Source: Vreelandella zhuhanensis (GTDB lineage: Bacteria > Pseudomonadota > Gammaproteobacteria > Pseudomonadales > Halomonadaceae). Taken from it: a stretch of DNA of 64,000 nt. Where the stretch lies: assembly GCF_009793355.1 (NCBI RefSeq), contig NZ_WTKP01000009.1:62001-126000 (forward strand), written 5' to 3'. Shown here one piece after another: positions 10,010 to 18,862 of this stretch (its first letter is position 1; every line of letters begins with the position of its first letter). The notes beneath the pieces were generated by a model. It did no database searches. It was not told where the DNA came from and worked only from the letters and a program-made list of their open reading frames with translations. The translations under genes and the position numbers were made by a program.

Positions 10010-10232
10010 ATGAACCGCAACGTCATCCTGACCTGCGCCGTTACCGGCGCTGGCGATACCGCTGGCAAGAACCCCAATGTGCCGGTGACTCCCAAGCAGA
10101 TCGCCGACAACTGCCTCGCGGCCGCCAAGGCTGGCGCCAGTGTGGCGCATATTCATGTACGTGACCCCGGCCCAGCGCCACGCGCCGGTGGGCGAACTCC
10201 TGCCGGAACGGTGCACCCATCGCAGGAGGTAA
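10010..10232 (+). pseudogene. cdhC: BKACE (DUF849) gene remnant, carnitine pathway
   Basis: The first 53 codons ([20 protein letters not shown], then [28 protein letters not shown]) match the N-terminus of beta-keto acid cleavage enzymes, which cleave 3-dehydrocarnitine with acetyl-CoA. Intact members are about 290-310 residues. Near 10170 the frame changes and about 20 codons of what looks like the C-terminus follow ([12 protein letters not shown]), ending at TAA 10230-10232. The central two thirds, including the metal-binding and catalytic residues, are gone. A good ribosome-binding site (AAAGGAGCGGAGC) and the AGGAGG for the next frame remain in place. Confidence 0.75.
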
Positions 10233-10235
10233 TGC

Positions 10236-10496
10236 ATGAGCCATCAACTTTCTGTCATCGGTACCGGCGGGGTGATCGGCAACGGCTGGCCATTGCTTGA
10301 GCGCCAGGGCCTGGCCGAGGACGGCGTGGCCACCATCGATGAACTGATCGACCGGGTAGTGGAAGGCTGCGAATATCAGGCCGCTGGCCGCCTGGTGTTT
10401 GAGCTTGACCGACGCCGGGATAACTTTCTGGTGGAGCTGCTCGCATTGACACAGAAATACTGGCCCGAAGCCGAGGGCCTGGAGGGACGCATCTGA
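10236..10496 (+). pseudogene. cdhA: Carnitine 3-dehydrogenase remnant with internal deletions
   Basis: An 86-codon frame that stitches together parts of a roughly 320-residue L-carnitine dehydrogenase. [18 protein letters not shown] is the N-terminal NAD-binding start, LLERQGLA resembles a segment near residue 55 of the family, and ATIDELIDRVVEGC with the following charged helix is the family C-terminus. The rest of the Rossmann domain and the catalytic domain are missing. The frame nevertheless stays open, keeps AGGAGG eight bases upstream, and its TGA overlaps the ATG of the thioesterase gene (TGATG). Activity as a dehydrogenase is impossible; a vestigial coupling role is conceivable. Confidence 0.75.
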
Positions 10497-10951
10497 TGAT
10501 GATTTTGGAAAGCCACGTCGCCCCCGAGTGGGTCGACTATAACGGCCATATGAACGACGCCGAATACGCCAGGGTGTTCTCCTTGGCAGTGGAGGCGCTG
10601 ATGGATCATATTGGCCTGGATGAAGAAGGCCGCAAGCGGCACGGCTACACCCTCTACACCCTGGAAACCCACCTCTGCTACCGCCGCGAGGCCCATGAGG
10701 GTCAGCCTTTACAGGTCGGCGTGACGCTGCTCGACCACGACGCCAAGCGACTGCATATCTTCTTTGAACTTTGTGACGTTGAAGGGAACCTGCTGGCCAC
10801 CAGCGAGCAGATGCTAATGGGCATCGACAGCGAGGCCGGGCGTCCGGCGCCCTTCCCTGCACCCGTCGAGGCAGCCATCACTACGTTGCCCCAGGCCAAT
10901 GCCGATGCCTGGCCGGAATTGGCCAGACGCACCATCGGTATTCAACGCTGA
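10496..10951 (+). CDS. cdhB: Hot-dog acyl-CoA thioesterase, betainyl-CoA type
   Basis: 151-residue hot-dog thioesterase of the 4HBT group. The N-terminal VAPEWVDYNGHMNDAEYAR carries the Asp/His-containing signature of this family. In Pseudomonas the carnitine cluster cdhCAB ends with a betainyl-CoA thioesterase that frees glycine betaine, and this gene follows cdhC- and cdhA-derived remnants in the same order, which is the basis for the symbol. The frame is intact with no missing segment, unlike its two upstream neighbours. Whether it is still expressed from the ruined operon is unclear. Confidence 0.75.
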   Translation: MMILESHVAPEWVDYNGHMNDAEYARVFSLAVEALMDHIGLDEEGRKRHGYTLYTLETHLCYRREAHEGQPLQVGVTLLDHDAKRLHIFFELCDVEGNLLATSEQMLMGIDSEAGRPAPFPAPVEAAITTLPQANADAWPELARRTIGIQR

Positions 10952-11565
10952 GGAAGAACCCGCTGACTCGTCTGACCAAGAAAATTAACCGCTCGGTGCG
11001 TTGAGTGGCCAAGCGGGATCGCCGAGCCGACCTTCTACCTCGACGACACCGGCGCCTTCGACTACCCCAACAACCCCCACGCCGACGACTCCGGAGTGCC
11101 GATGGGCATGCCGGCATGCCCAATGCCGTCGGTGTCAGTGTCGAGGAATTCTTCGAAAAGCTTATCTACTCTGCTTCAAAGGGCATGTCGCCCTCAATGG
11201 CGTAGTCGTCTATCTCGATGGAGAGCGGTGCCCGCCGAGCGACAAGCACCGAGTATATGCCCGACACATTACTGCGCGGCGTTGCCCCGCTGTATCTGCT
11301 CGCGCTGCTCGTCAGTCTTCGGCTTATCTTACTGATGGCAAAAACGTCTCGAGTTAGGAAAGACGCTGGGAGCACTCAACTTATGAGCTTACAGCCAAGG
11401 CGTAGCCCAAGGTCAAGGTAGTAGGCTCAAGAACCAATCACAATGCTATTGTAGGCTCGAGGCCTCAGGCCACAGATACCTGGTGATCGCCTACCCATTG
11501 GCCGGCTGGCAAAGACAATCTCGATACCCACCTAAGCAGGCCGCCACACACTGGAGAGAAAGCAG
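10952..11565. other. Gene-poor stretch with coding-like debris
   Basis: 614 bases without a convincing gene. On the plus strand, around 11020-11120, a short frame reads TFYLDDTGAFDYPNN, then a shift near 11115 leads into AVGVSVEEFFEKL up to about 11205. This looks like the tail of a lost protein interrupted by at least one frameshift, but I do not recognise the family. The remainder to 11565 shows no gene, RNA or repeat that I can support. It continues the decay seen in the carnitine genes. Confidence 0.4.
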
Positions 11566-12183
11566 ATGACAACCAAGGCCTACTGGGAAGCAGTGTACCG
11601 AGACAAGGCGCAGGAAGTGGTTAGCTGGTATCGTCCGCACCTGGAGAAGTCGGTACAGCTCATCGAAGTCGCAGCACCAGATCATGGGGCAGCCATCATT
11701 GATGTGGGTGGCGGCGAGTCAACGCTGGTCGATGATCTATTGCTGCGCGGCTATCGGGATATCAGCGTTCTGGATATCTCCCCCTTGGCACTCCAGGTGG
11801 CGCGGCAACGCCTGGGGAACGCTGCCAACACCGTAAAGTGGCTTGTCGGTGACATCACCCAGGCGAACCTTCCCAGGCAGCGTTATGACGTCTGGCATGA
11901 CCGTGCGGTATTTCACTTTCTCGTCGATCGGCAACAGCGCGCGGCTTATGTCCAGCAAGTGCTGCACAGCCTGGCTCCCAACGGCCACCTGGTGATGGCT
12001 ACCTTCGGGCCTGAGGGCCCTCAGCAGTGCAGTGGGCTTGAAACCGTCCGCTACGATACCAAGCGGTTGAGTGAACAGCTTGGGCCTCGCTTCGAGCTGG
12101 TCGACCATAGCCTTGAATACCACCGGACACCAGGAGGCAGCATCCAACAGTTCCTGTACGCCTGCTTCAGAAAGACAGGATAA
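11566..12183 (+). CDS. Class I SAM-dependent methyltransferase
   Basis: Soluble 205-residue methyltransferase with the SAM-binding motif I IIDVGGGESTLVDDLL near residue 45, acidic motif at the end of strand 2 (ISVLDISPLALQVARQRL), and VKWLVGDITQ before the motif DVWHDRAVFHFL. The opening TTKAYWEAVYRDKAQEVVSWYR is typical of a widespread group whose substrate is undetermined; thiol, tellurite or small-acid methylation are all possible. ATG at 11566 follows GGAGAGAAAGCAG. The gene stands alone between the carnitine debris and a Sel1 protein, with no partner that hints at its substrate. Confidence 0.8.
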   Translation: MTTKAYWEAVYRDKAQEVVSWYRPHLEKSVQLIEVAAPDHGAAIIDVGGGESTLVDDLLLRGYRDISVLDISPLALQVARQRLGNAANTVKWLVGDITQANLPRQRYDVWHDRAVFHFLVDRQQRAAYVQQVLHSLAPNGHLVMATFGPEGPQQCSGLETVRYDTKRLSEQLGPRFELVDHSLEYHRTPGGSIQQFLYACFRKTG

Positions 12184-12396
12184 GACCCACGGTCTCGGTG
12201 CAAAGACTCCGTGGATAAAACAGTTCCTGAGTATTGACGCACTTGCTCGCCCTGAAAGGACTCAAACTAATCATTATTGTCTATATTGCGGGGTAGTCGT
12301 TATCGTGTTGGTAATTTCATCTGTTCTCGGTCTTCGTTGAGCCTCACCTCAGAGGCTGAAGGTCGAAGATGCCACCCAATTCACTGGAGACGCTCC

Positions 12397-13710
12397 ATGA
12401 GTATCATCAAAAAATTTGCATTTCTGCTCCTTCTGTCCGGTCACGTCGCGCTGGCCAGCGCCGATTACGCCGACGGCATGCGCTATTACGAGCAACAGGA
12501 GTACCGCCAGGCACTGCAGGAATTTGGCGACGCGGCCCGTAACGGCGATGCCGATGCTCAGTACATGCTGGGCCGCCTGAATGAGGCCGGCAACGGAACC
12601 ACCCAGAATTTTGTACAGGCCCACAAGTGGTACAACCTGGCCGCGGCCCGCGGTCACCGCCATGCCGCCGAGGCACGCGATGCGCTGGCCGAACGCATGA
12701 CATCCGAACAGATCGCTAGGGCGCAGCAGGCGGCACGTGGCTGGCAGCCGGAAGAGGCACCTTCTTCACAGGCGACACCGCAATCGCGGCCCGACATCGA
12801 GACCCTGACGGATCGGCAAGGCGTGGCCGAGATACAGCGCGAGCTCAATCGCCTCGGCTATGACGCCGGCCCGGTGGATGGCGCCATGGGAAGCCGCACC
12901 CGCAACGCGATACGCCAGTATCAGGCCGATATGGACATTGACCGGAACGGCCGCGCATCATCTGACCTCCTGAAACGCTTGCGCCAGACAGAGAAGGAAG
13001 AGGTGGCCGCGCCCTCTGAGCCGCAACCCGACGCCTCGCCTCGGGTCGCCCTGCAGGAGAACTTCAGCGACGGTGATTACCGTCGCAATCCCTCCTGGAC
13101 GGTACTCAGCGGCGACTTTGAGGTCGATGAGAATGGGTTGCGCAGCATCGTGGAGACTCAACGGGCGACCAGTCGCAACTCGCGCGGTCTCAGCTCCGAT
13201 CGTCCGGAGGAGATCGGCCTGGCCATGCTGGAACTGATCCTCGATCAGACGGGCAATGCCAGGCAGGACGAAGTACCCACCCCCGTGGAGCCAGCAAAGA
13301 TCTTCGTCAATGCGCCCGTCGACAACGCTTTCAGGATGGAGCTGGAACTCGCCTCCCGCCAGCAGCCGGGCAGCCTGGAACTGGGACTCTTCCAGGATAA
13401 CCGGCCCGATGGAACCGGCTACCGCCTGGTTTACTCTGCCGGCTCGCGCCCGGGACTCAGCCTGGTCAGGCTGATTTCCGGAAGCCCCGAGATCGTGGCA
13501 CGCCACGACGGCAGGCTCGACCTCGAGGATGGCCGGTTCCACAGCATCGTCTGGACTCGTGACGAGAACGGGCAGATGGAGGTTCAGGTGGACGGCCGGC
13601 GCCTGCTGCGCGTGCAGGACAACAGCCTGCGCGACCCCTTCGAGGGCTTCGTGCTGGCAAACCAGGGAGGCGATTACACCCTACGCCAGGTGCAGCTCCA
13701 GGATCACTGA
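12397..13710 (+). CDS. Exported Sel1-repeat / peptidoglycan-binding protein
   Basis: 437-residue exported protein. A signal peptide (MSIIKKFAFLLLLSGHVALASA) is followed by Sel1-type repeats at about residues 30-95 (DADAQYMLGRLNEAGNG, VQAHKWYNLAAARGH), a PG_binding_1 domain at about 150-205 (IQRELNRLGYDAGPVDGAMG, TRNAIRQYQ), and a C-terminal beta-sandwich of laminin-G/3-keto-disaccharide-hydrolase type (RMELELASRQQPGSLELGLF). ATG 12397 is preceded by GGAGA; a longer open frame to 12277 lacks a signal peptide. The layout suggests a periplasmic protein that binds cell wall and perhaps glycan, but no enzymatic residues are evident. Confidence 0.8.
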   Translation: MSIIKKFAFLLLLSGHVALASADYADGMRYYEQQEYRQALQEFGDAARNGDADAQYMLGRLNEAGNGTTQNFVQAHKWYNLAAARGHRHAAEARDALAERMTSEQIARAQQAARGWQPEEAPSSQATPQSRPDIETLTDRQGVAEIQRELNRLGYDAGPVDGAMGSRTRNAIRQYQADMDIDRNGRASSDLLKRLRQTEKEEVAAPSEPQPDASPRVALQENFSDGDYRRNPSWTVLSGDFEVDENGLRSIVETQRATSRNSRGLSSDRPEEIGLAMLELILDQTGNARQDEVPTPVEPAKIFVNAPVDNAFRMELELASRQQPGSLELGLFQDNRPDGTGYRLVYSAGSRPGLSLVRLISGSPEIVARHDGRLDLEDGRFHSIVWTRDENGQMEVQVDGRRLLRVQDNSLRDPFEGFVLANQGGDYTLRQVQLQDH

Positions 13711-13824
13711 GCCGGGCAGCCGCATCTTTTCATAGGTGCCGAGTTCCGGATAATCAATCGTCTGGAACTCGGCAAGGGCGGTCTCAAACTCAAAATACAA
13801 GCACAAGCACCCAGACAAAACGCA

Positions 13825-13880
13825 GGGCGCGCGTATCAGCATCCAGAGTTGTAACATTTCTGATGCTGATACACGCGCCC
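13825..13880. repeat. Long near-perfect inverted repeat between convergent genes
   Basis: Two 19-base arms, GGGCGCGCGTATCAGCATC at 13825-13843 and its reverse complement with one mismatch at 13862-13880, enclose an 18-base loop. It lies between the stop of the Sel1 protein and the stop of the minus-strand ATP-grasp gene. Transcribed from either side it would fold into a very stable hairpin, so a bidirectional terminator is the simplest role. On the minus strand a GCGTTTTG follows the stem; on the plus strand there is no T-run. Confidence 0.6.
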
Positions 13881-13909
13881 ATAGATAAACGTATTGCTTT
13901 GCTGGATCT

Positions 13910-15217
13910 TTAGACGTAGAAGTCCAGCTCTTCTTGAGCTTTCAGCAGATCCCGCACTTTGATGGGATCGTCGCCAAAGAAGAATATCAGGCCCCAATGA
14001 GTACCGAACGCCGACCTGTCAGGAACAGTCTCCTCTGTTGGCGCAACCAATTCATGTGACACGAAATAGGGATGCTCAATCGTTTCTTTGGGCATTTCCA
14101 GCGTGCTGACCACACGACGGCGTGGATACACGCCAAAGCAACCTGCATAACCCTTCGCGTCGACCACTTCGCGGGGGAAGAAGGCATCGACTTCCTCTTT
14201 GGTGCTTTTAGGATCAAACACCAGCATCGACGCCTGGTAGGCATTGAAGCCGTAGGCCATCTCGATAAGCTCGAACGCCTTGAACCCGGGCGGACGGTAA
14301 GCGACTTCACCAAAGTACATCTCACCGTCCGCAGTGACGAAGTACTCGGGGTGAATCAAGCCAAACTTGATATCGAACGTCTTGATCAGCAACTCGATCT
14401 GCTTGGTGATTGCGTTACGCCAACTCTCGAGTTGCTCGGTAGCGGGCACGAACACCGAATAGCCCAGCGTTACATATTCAGAAATGTTGAGGAACTTGAT
14501 TTTGCCATCGTGGATCCAGGCCTCAACGGCAAACTCCCAGCCATCCAGATGACTTTCCATCAGCAAGGGATATTCTTCCGCCGGAATGGCATCAATTTCT
14601 TCTATCTTGCGGATCATTCGGTGACCCAGGCAGCCGGCCTTGTCGAATGCCTTGACGTGAATCGGGTCGTCCGGGTCACCATCAAGCTTGAGCAGCGTCT
14701 GGTTGACGCGCTTCATGAAGCGAATGATATCTTCTTTCTCGTGCGCCTCCTCGAAGATCCCGACGCGAATACCGCCAAGCTGAGCACGGCGCTTCATCAG
14801 GGCCTTGTCACGGAACAGAATGGACTGTCCGAACATACGCGGGCTGTCGAGGAGGACAGAGTTAATGGCACCGGACCACTCAACGGTTTCCTCGAATAGC
14901 GGTATGGCGACATCGACGCCTTCTTCCTTAAGCCTTTTAGCAATCTCCAGGGAGCGATCATTCAGGCGAATAAAATCCCATGGGATGAAAGGGATATTGT
15001 TTGCGGCACAAAAATCCGCAGCCCAGTCCGGAGCAACGACGACATAGCGGCGGTCGAATTTTTGCGCAGCCTTGATCGCATTGACACTCCAGCCAAGCAG
15101 GGCGATATAACCCTTGTTGGGATCCTTAGGGGTCTCGGTTCCTTTAACTGAATCCATCTCCGGATCACGCCAAGCTGCTACGGCTTCGGGTAATTGCTTT
15201 TCTGATGTTATCGACAT
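13910..15217 (-). CDS. ATP-grasp enzyme, carboxylate-amine ligase type
   Basis: 435-residue cytosolic protein with an ATP-grasp fold. An N-terminal Rossmann-like part (YIALLGWSVNAIKAAQKFDR) precedes the nucleotide domain, with HVKAFDKAGCLGHRMIRKIE in the lysine/glycine-rich loop region, MESHLDGWEFAVEAWIHDGK in the central sheet, and GLIHPEYFVTADGEMYFGEV as the metal-binding strand. Relatives ligate a carboxylate to an amine or thiol, often an amino acid, but the substrate here is unknown. It is single, divergent from a metallopeptidase-like gene across a 392-bp gap, and is unrelated in close sequence to the other ATP-grasp protein at 18863. Confidence 0.75.
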   Translation of the reverse strand: MSITSEKQLPEAVAAWRDPEMDSVKGTETPKDPNKGYIALLGWSVNAIKAAQKFDRRYVVVAPDWAADFCAANNIPFIPWDFIRLNDRSLEIAKRLKEEGVDVAIPLFEETVEWSGAINSVLLDSPRMFGQSILFRDKALMKRRAQLGGIRVGIFEEAHEKEDIIRFMKRVNQTLLKLDGDPDDPIHVKAFDKAGCLGHRMIRKIEEIDAIPAEEYPLLMESHLDGWEFAVEAWIHDGKIKFLNISEYVTLGYSVFVPATEQLESWRNAITKQIELLIKTFDIKFGLIHPEYFVTADGEMYFGEVAYRPPGFKAFELIEMAYGFNAYQASMLVFDPKSTKEEVDAFFPREVVDAKGYAGCFGVYPRRRVVSTLEMPKETIEHPYFVSHELVAPTEETVPDRSAFGTHWGLIFFFGDDPIKVRDLLKAQEELDFYV

Positions 15218-15609
15218 TCGATGTCTCCTTGCTGGTTAACCCAGACTGACTGCGCCGATATTGGAGCGCAACAGGTGAACTGAGCCGCATACAATATTTC
15301 TCAGAGGCGATTGAGCAAGCCAGCACTAGCGAAGTATTAAGCGCACCCCATCCTATGACCAAGCTAGTCGACTCCATTACAAATAGCAATTAAGTTGTAG
15401 GATTGCTGATGAATGGCTGTAGAGGTTTTCTCGCTGCCAAGAGGTTAGAATTTCTATAACTAATTTGATCATCAGGAACCCTACATATATCTGCTATATG
15501 AAAAATTATGAGCTACCTTATTGATCAGCATAGCGTTGTATAAACGTCTAGACTTTTGAGGATTGTCGCCCCCACACTAAGTTTTCCTCTCTGATGAGAT
15601 ACCTGACTT
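15218..15609. other. Divergent intergenic region
   Basis: 392 bases separating the ATP-grasp gene (leftward) from the metallopeptidase-like gene (rightward). The right half, about 15440-15560, is AT-rich and probably holds the promoters; the left part includes a GCAAGGAGACATCG ribosome-binding context for the ATP-grasp start. No tRNA, repeat or convincing open frame was found; a 74-codon minus frame overlapping the ATP-grasp start is not supported. Confidence 0.5.
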
Positions 15610-16575
15610 ATGCGAGTTTTTTCAAACCCGGTCGGATCCGGTTCACTCTGGTTTGACAACCTGGTTACTGCCGATGGTTTCCCGGTTGCTTACGACCCGC
15701 AGGCGCGGGCTTTCCTTCCCGTGCCGCCTTTCTGCGCCAACCGTGAGGTCATCGGTTGCAACTGGATTGCTCCCCAACAGGGTGCTTTCTGTCGATCGTG
15801 CGCCATGACGGCGTTGGCCCCCGACCCCTCGATCCCCAACGCAATCCCCAACTGGACACAGACCGAGGCTGCCAAGCGCTGGGTGATCGATAATCTTGGG
15901 CGCTGGCATTGGTTCCGGCCAGAGGATCCTGGCGCGCCGCCGGTATTTCACATGCTTGCCGAAGGTGCAACCCCGGTACCCATGGGGCATGTGGGAGGTG
16001 TGGTGACAATCAGCGTGGCTGAGGCAGACCCGGTTCTAAGCACTACTCGGCGCGAGGCGCTGGAAGAGCCCTATCGCACCATGATCGGTCATATGCGCCA
16101 CGAGATTGCGCATATGTTGTGGTGGCGTTTGAGCCTGCGTGATGACTTTCTGGATGCTTTCAGAGAGATGTTCGGTGACGAGCGCACGGACTACCCTGCC
16201 GCCCTGCAGCGTCACTACCATGACGGCCCGCCACCTGACTGGAGGCAAAGGTTCTTGACGACCTACGCCTCCGCACACCCCCACGAGGACTGGGCAGAAA
16301 CCGCCGCACACCTGCTGCACCTGACCGACATTACCGATAGCTTTGTCGCGGCAGGTTTATCCTCGCCGGAGTTGCCGCATCCGGGCTGGGATGCCTATGC
16401 TGAGCCAGATGCCGAGCGCCTGATTCATATCGCAGCGTCACTGGTTGCCGGAGTCAATCATGTCAATCGCTCCATGGGATTGTCGGACCTCTATCCTTTT
16501 GTGCTGTCCGATGTGGCACTGCGCAAGCTTGCTTTCGTGCATGACTGGTTGCGCCGAGGTGCACAGGGCCGTTGA
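15610..16575 (+). CDS. Putative zinc-binding metallopeptidase (Peptidase_Mx type)
   Basis: 321-residue protein of the family annotated as putative zinc-binding metallopeptidase. The N-terminal 70 residues hold four cysteines (FCANREVIGC and FCRSC) that resemble a zinc ribbon. The catalytic-type HExxH appears as MRHEIAHMLWW near residue 165, and a distal glutamate candidate is in HPHEDWAETAAHLLH near residue 220. No signal peptide is seen, so it is probably cytosolic. Members often accompany ATP-grasp or transglutaminase-like genes; here the ATP-grasp gene at 13910-15217 is divergent to it. Only a weak ribosome-binding site (GATGAGATA) precedes ATG 15610. Confidence 0.75.
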   Translation: MRVFSNPVGSGSLWFDNLVTADGFPVAYDPQARAFLPVPPFCANREVIGCNWIAPQQGAFCRSCAMTALAPDPSIPNAIPNWTQTEAAKRWVIDNLGRWHWFRPEDPGAPPVFHMLAEGATPVPMGHVGGVVTISVAEADPVLSTTRREALEEPYRTMIGHMRHEIAHMLWWRLSLRDDFLDAFREMFGDERTDYPAALQRHYHDGPPPDWRQRFLTTYASAHPHEDWAETAAHLLHLTDITDSFVAAGLSSPELPHPGWDAYAEPDAERLIHIAASLVAGVNHVNRSMGLSDLYPFVLSDVALRKLAFVHDWLRRGAQGR

Positions 16576-16727
16576 TGTTTTCATTGCTACCGCGTTGCCA
16601 TGGGTAATGTTGAAGCAAAGCAATCCAGTAGTAAAAATCAGATATCACGTAAAACGCCAATTCCATACCGGGGTGTCCGTCGACAAGAACCTGGGATTCA
16701 GTGAGCTGTTACAGGAGGAAGTTATCT

Positions 16728-17744
16728 ATGACGTCATCGGCAACCATTCAATTGAAGGTCAGCAATGCGATTCCGCCGGGTAACGAACAGGAGACCCGTG
16801 AGATTATCGAGTTCTGGCACCAGGCCAATGCCTTCTTCACAAATCTGCGTTTTACGGCCCAGGGGCAGCTCAACGGCTTGGCGGATTCCTACCGCGTCGG
16901 CCTGGACGCCGGAGAGCTGATTGCCGCAATGGAAAACGCCAGTGACCAGTCCGGCTCGTTCTCCAGGCACCAATTGGCCCATGTGGATGACCCTGCCAAA
17001 GTCATCGCGGCCGGACTAGCCGTTACCGTCTCTGCGCAGGATCACGCCACGACAGAGGAAGAGAGTTACCAGGTGGCCACCGTTTTTATCCAGCAGCTGG
17101 TGATAGCGGTCAATCTGCTCAGGCCCGGCGCCATCCAGCTTCTCGATACCCGATTTGCCGGCGAAGGTGCCCACAAGTACGAGGCGCAGAATTACGATTC
17201 CAGAATTTATTACGGTGCCTTGAAAGCTTCGCAGGAAAACCAGTGGCCCTCATTAAAAAAGCTGTCCCTTGAAGAGGTATGGGCCTGGCTGGAAGATACT
17301 GAAAGCAGCCGGACCGATACCGCCATAAAAAGCATCAACAAGGTGCTATTCACCCTGCTGAAAGTGGCCGAGCAGCGCCACGAATACAGCGCCAGAACGG
17401 CGCTGCTGGTGATGTATCAACTGGAAATACTGCTTGAGTGCCGGCAGGTCGACTCTCTATCCGACCTTCGTCACCGTATCCCTATGATTTTGGGCGACTT
17501 TCCCGAATCTGCCAACCACCTTTCGGAGTTGCACGAGGCCCGCAACGGTCTGGTCATGGCCAGTGTACCGGTGCACCGCCCGCCCTTGATCTGCCACACT
17601 ACAGAGCATGCCCTTTGGCAACAGTCCGGGCAGTATCATTCCGCTGTAGAATCGGGCACGGCCCTTGTCCTGGCCCTGCTCCATGATCTTATTGCCCATA
17701 GAGCACAGCGCTACAAATTCTCAGAAACCATGGCCCGGGACTAA
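16728..17744 (+). CDS. Unrecognised 338-residue protein
   Basis: I do not recognise the family. The protein is mostly helical by composition, has no signal peptide or membrane segment, and includes a Glu/Gln-rich N-terminal third and a leucine-rich C-terminal region (ALLVMYQLEILLECRQ). ATG 16728 follows GGAGGA seven bases upstream, a strong site; the frame is open nine codons further up without one. It lies 82 bases before the PfkB kinase gene on the same strand, so it may open the sugar-phosphate block, although co-transcription is not proven. Confidence 0.6.
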   Translation: MTSSATIQLKVSNAIPPGNEQETREIIEFWHQANAFFTNLRFTAQGQLNGLADSYRVGLDAGELIAAMENASDQSGSFSRHQLAHVDDPAKVIAAGLAVTVSAQDHATTEEESYQVATVFIQQLVIAVNLLRPGAIQLLDTRFAGEGAHKYEAQNYDSRIYYGALKASQENQWPSLKKLSLEEVWAWLEDTESSRTDTAIKSINKVLFTLLKVAEQRHEYSARTALLVMYQLEILLECRQVDSLSDLRHRIPMILGDFPESANHLSELHEARNGLVMASVPVHRPPLICHTTEHALWQQSGQYHSAVESGTALVLALLHDLIAHRAQRYKFSETMARD

Positions 17745-17826
17745 AGCGAACTGAAAAGCCCCGTTGGAGAATTAGAGAATTGAAGAATGGAAGCTGTCTT
17801 ATTTCGAGCAACTGGAGGAATGAGCT

Positions 17827-18768
17827 ATGAGTAACGTAGCGACAGTGACGATGAATCCAACCGTCGACCTCTTCGCAGAAACCGGGGAATTGGTGGAGAA
17901 CGGCAAGACCCGCTGCCGCAACACCACCTATGAACCCGGAGGAGGCGGCATCAATGTGGCCCGTAACCTGCACCGCTTCGGCATAGATGTGGTGGCGATT
18001 CTCACCACAGGCGGCCTGCAGGGTGAATTGCTGAAACGACTCCTGGCCCGCGAGATGTTTTCCGTGAATTGCGTCGACATCGAAGAAGAGACCCGGCAAA
18101 GCCTGGCGGTCACGGAGAAAGCCAGCGGCAAGCTCTTTCATCTGGTTTTCCCCGGCCCCGAACTGCAGGAATCCGAGTGGCAGCGGTGTCTCGATACGTT
18201 CAAAGCACTGGAACCGACGCCTGATTACCTGGTGCTCAGCGGCAGCTTGCCGGGTGGCGTGCCGGATGATTTTTACGGCAACCTGGCGCGCTCGGCCGCC
18301 GATGGGGGAACCAGGGTAATACTGGATACGTCCGGCAAGGCTCTTCCCTCTTCCAAGGGAAAGGGCATTTATCTCACCAAACTCAACTTCAGAGAATTCG
18401 TCGACCTGGGATATTCCGGTTCCGAGGACTACTCCAGCATACTGGAGGCAATGGGACAAATGGCGGACCAGGGTTTTGCCGACAACCTGATTGTCACTCT
18501 GGATGCTGACGGTGCCCTCCTCGCCTCCAGTGCCGGTGAGAAGCTTCACGCCCGCCCTCCCGAGACCCGAGTGATCAGTCACGTCGGCGCCGGAGACAGC
18601 TTCGTTTCCGCTCTGGTCCACCAGCTTGACTGTGGCAAAACGGTGGCCGAGGCATTTCCCTATGGCGTGGCCGCCGCCGCCGCCAAGGTCGGCACGCCGG
18701 GTAATCAGCTCATGGATCTCGAAAAGGTTGAATCCATCGCCGAAAAGGTGACGATTCGCGTCAAATAA
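17827..18768 (+). CDS. pfkB: PfkB-family phosphofructokinase
   Basis: Ribokinase-fold sugar kinase closest in layout to E. coli PfkB and bacterial 1-phosphofructokinases. The first motif reads EPGGGGINVARNLHRFG near residue 38 and the ATP/anion-hole motif HVGAGDSFVSALV, with the catalytic aspartate, near residue 258. TMNPTVD at the N-terminus is typical of the tagatose/fructose-phosphate kinase group. At 313 residues it is full length. In this block, with FBP aldolase, TPI and the lower glycolytic genes, phosphorylation of fructose 6-phosphate is the expected reaction; tagatose 6-phosphate or fructose 1-phosphate cannot be excluded. GGAGG lies before ATG 17827. Confidence 0.85.
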   Translation: MSNVATVTMNPTVDLFAETGELVENGKTRCRNTTYEPGGGGINVARNLHRFGIDVVAILTTGGLQGELLKRLLAREMFSVNCVDIEEETRQSLAVTEKASGKLFHLVFPGPELQESEWQRCLDTFKALEPTPDYLVLSGSLPGGVPDDFYGNLARSAADGGTRVILDTSGKALPSSKGKGIYLTKLNFREFVDLGYSGSEDYSSILEAMGQMADQGFADNLIVTLDADGALLASSAGEKLHARPPETRVISHVGAGDSFVSALVHQLDCGKTVAEAFPYGVAAAAAKVGTPGNQLMDLEKVESIAEKVTIRVK

Positions 18769-18862
18769 ACACTATTGTGTCTTCTATACTTCTGTCTTCT
18801 ATAATCCGGTAAGGATGTATTTCAAGTGAAAGACTTGGTTGGCATCAAAAGGTGCGGAAAAC

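Noticed and set aside
11166..11375. 69-codon minus-strand frame in the debris after cdhB
   Set aside because: No ribosome-binding site, no family resemblance, and surrounded by degenerate sequence.
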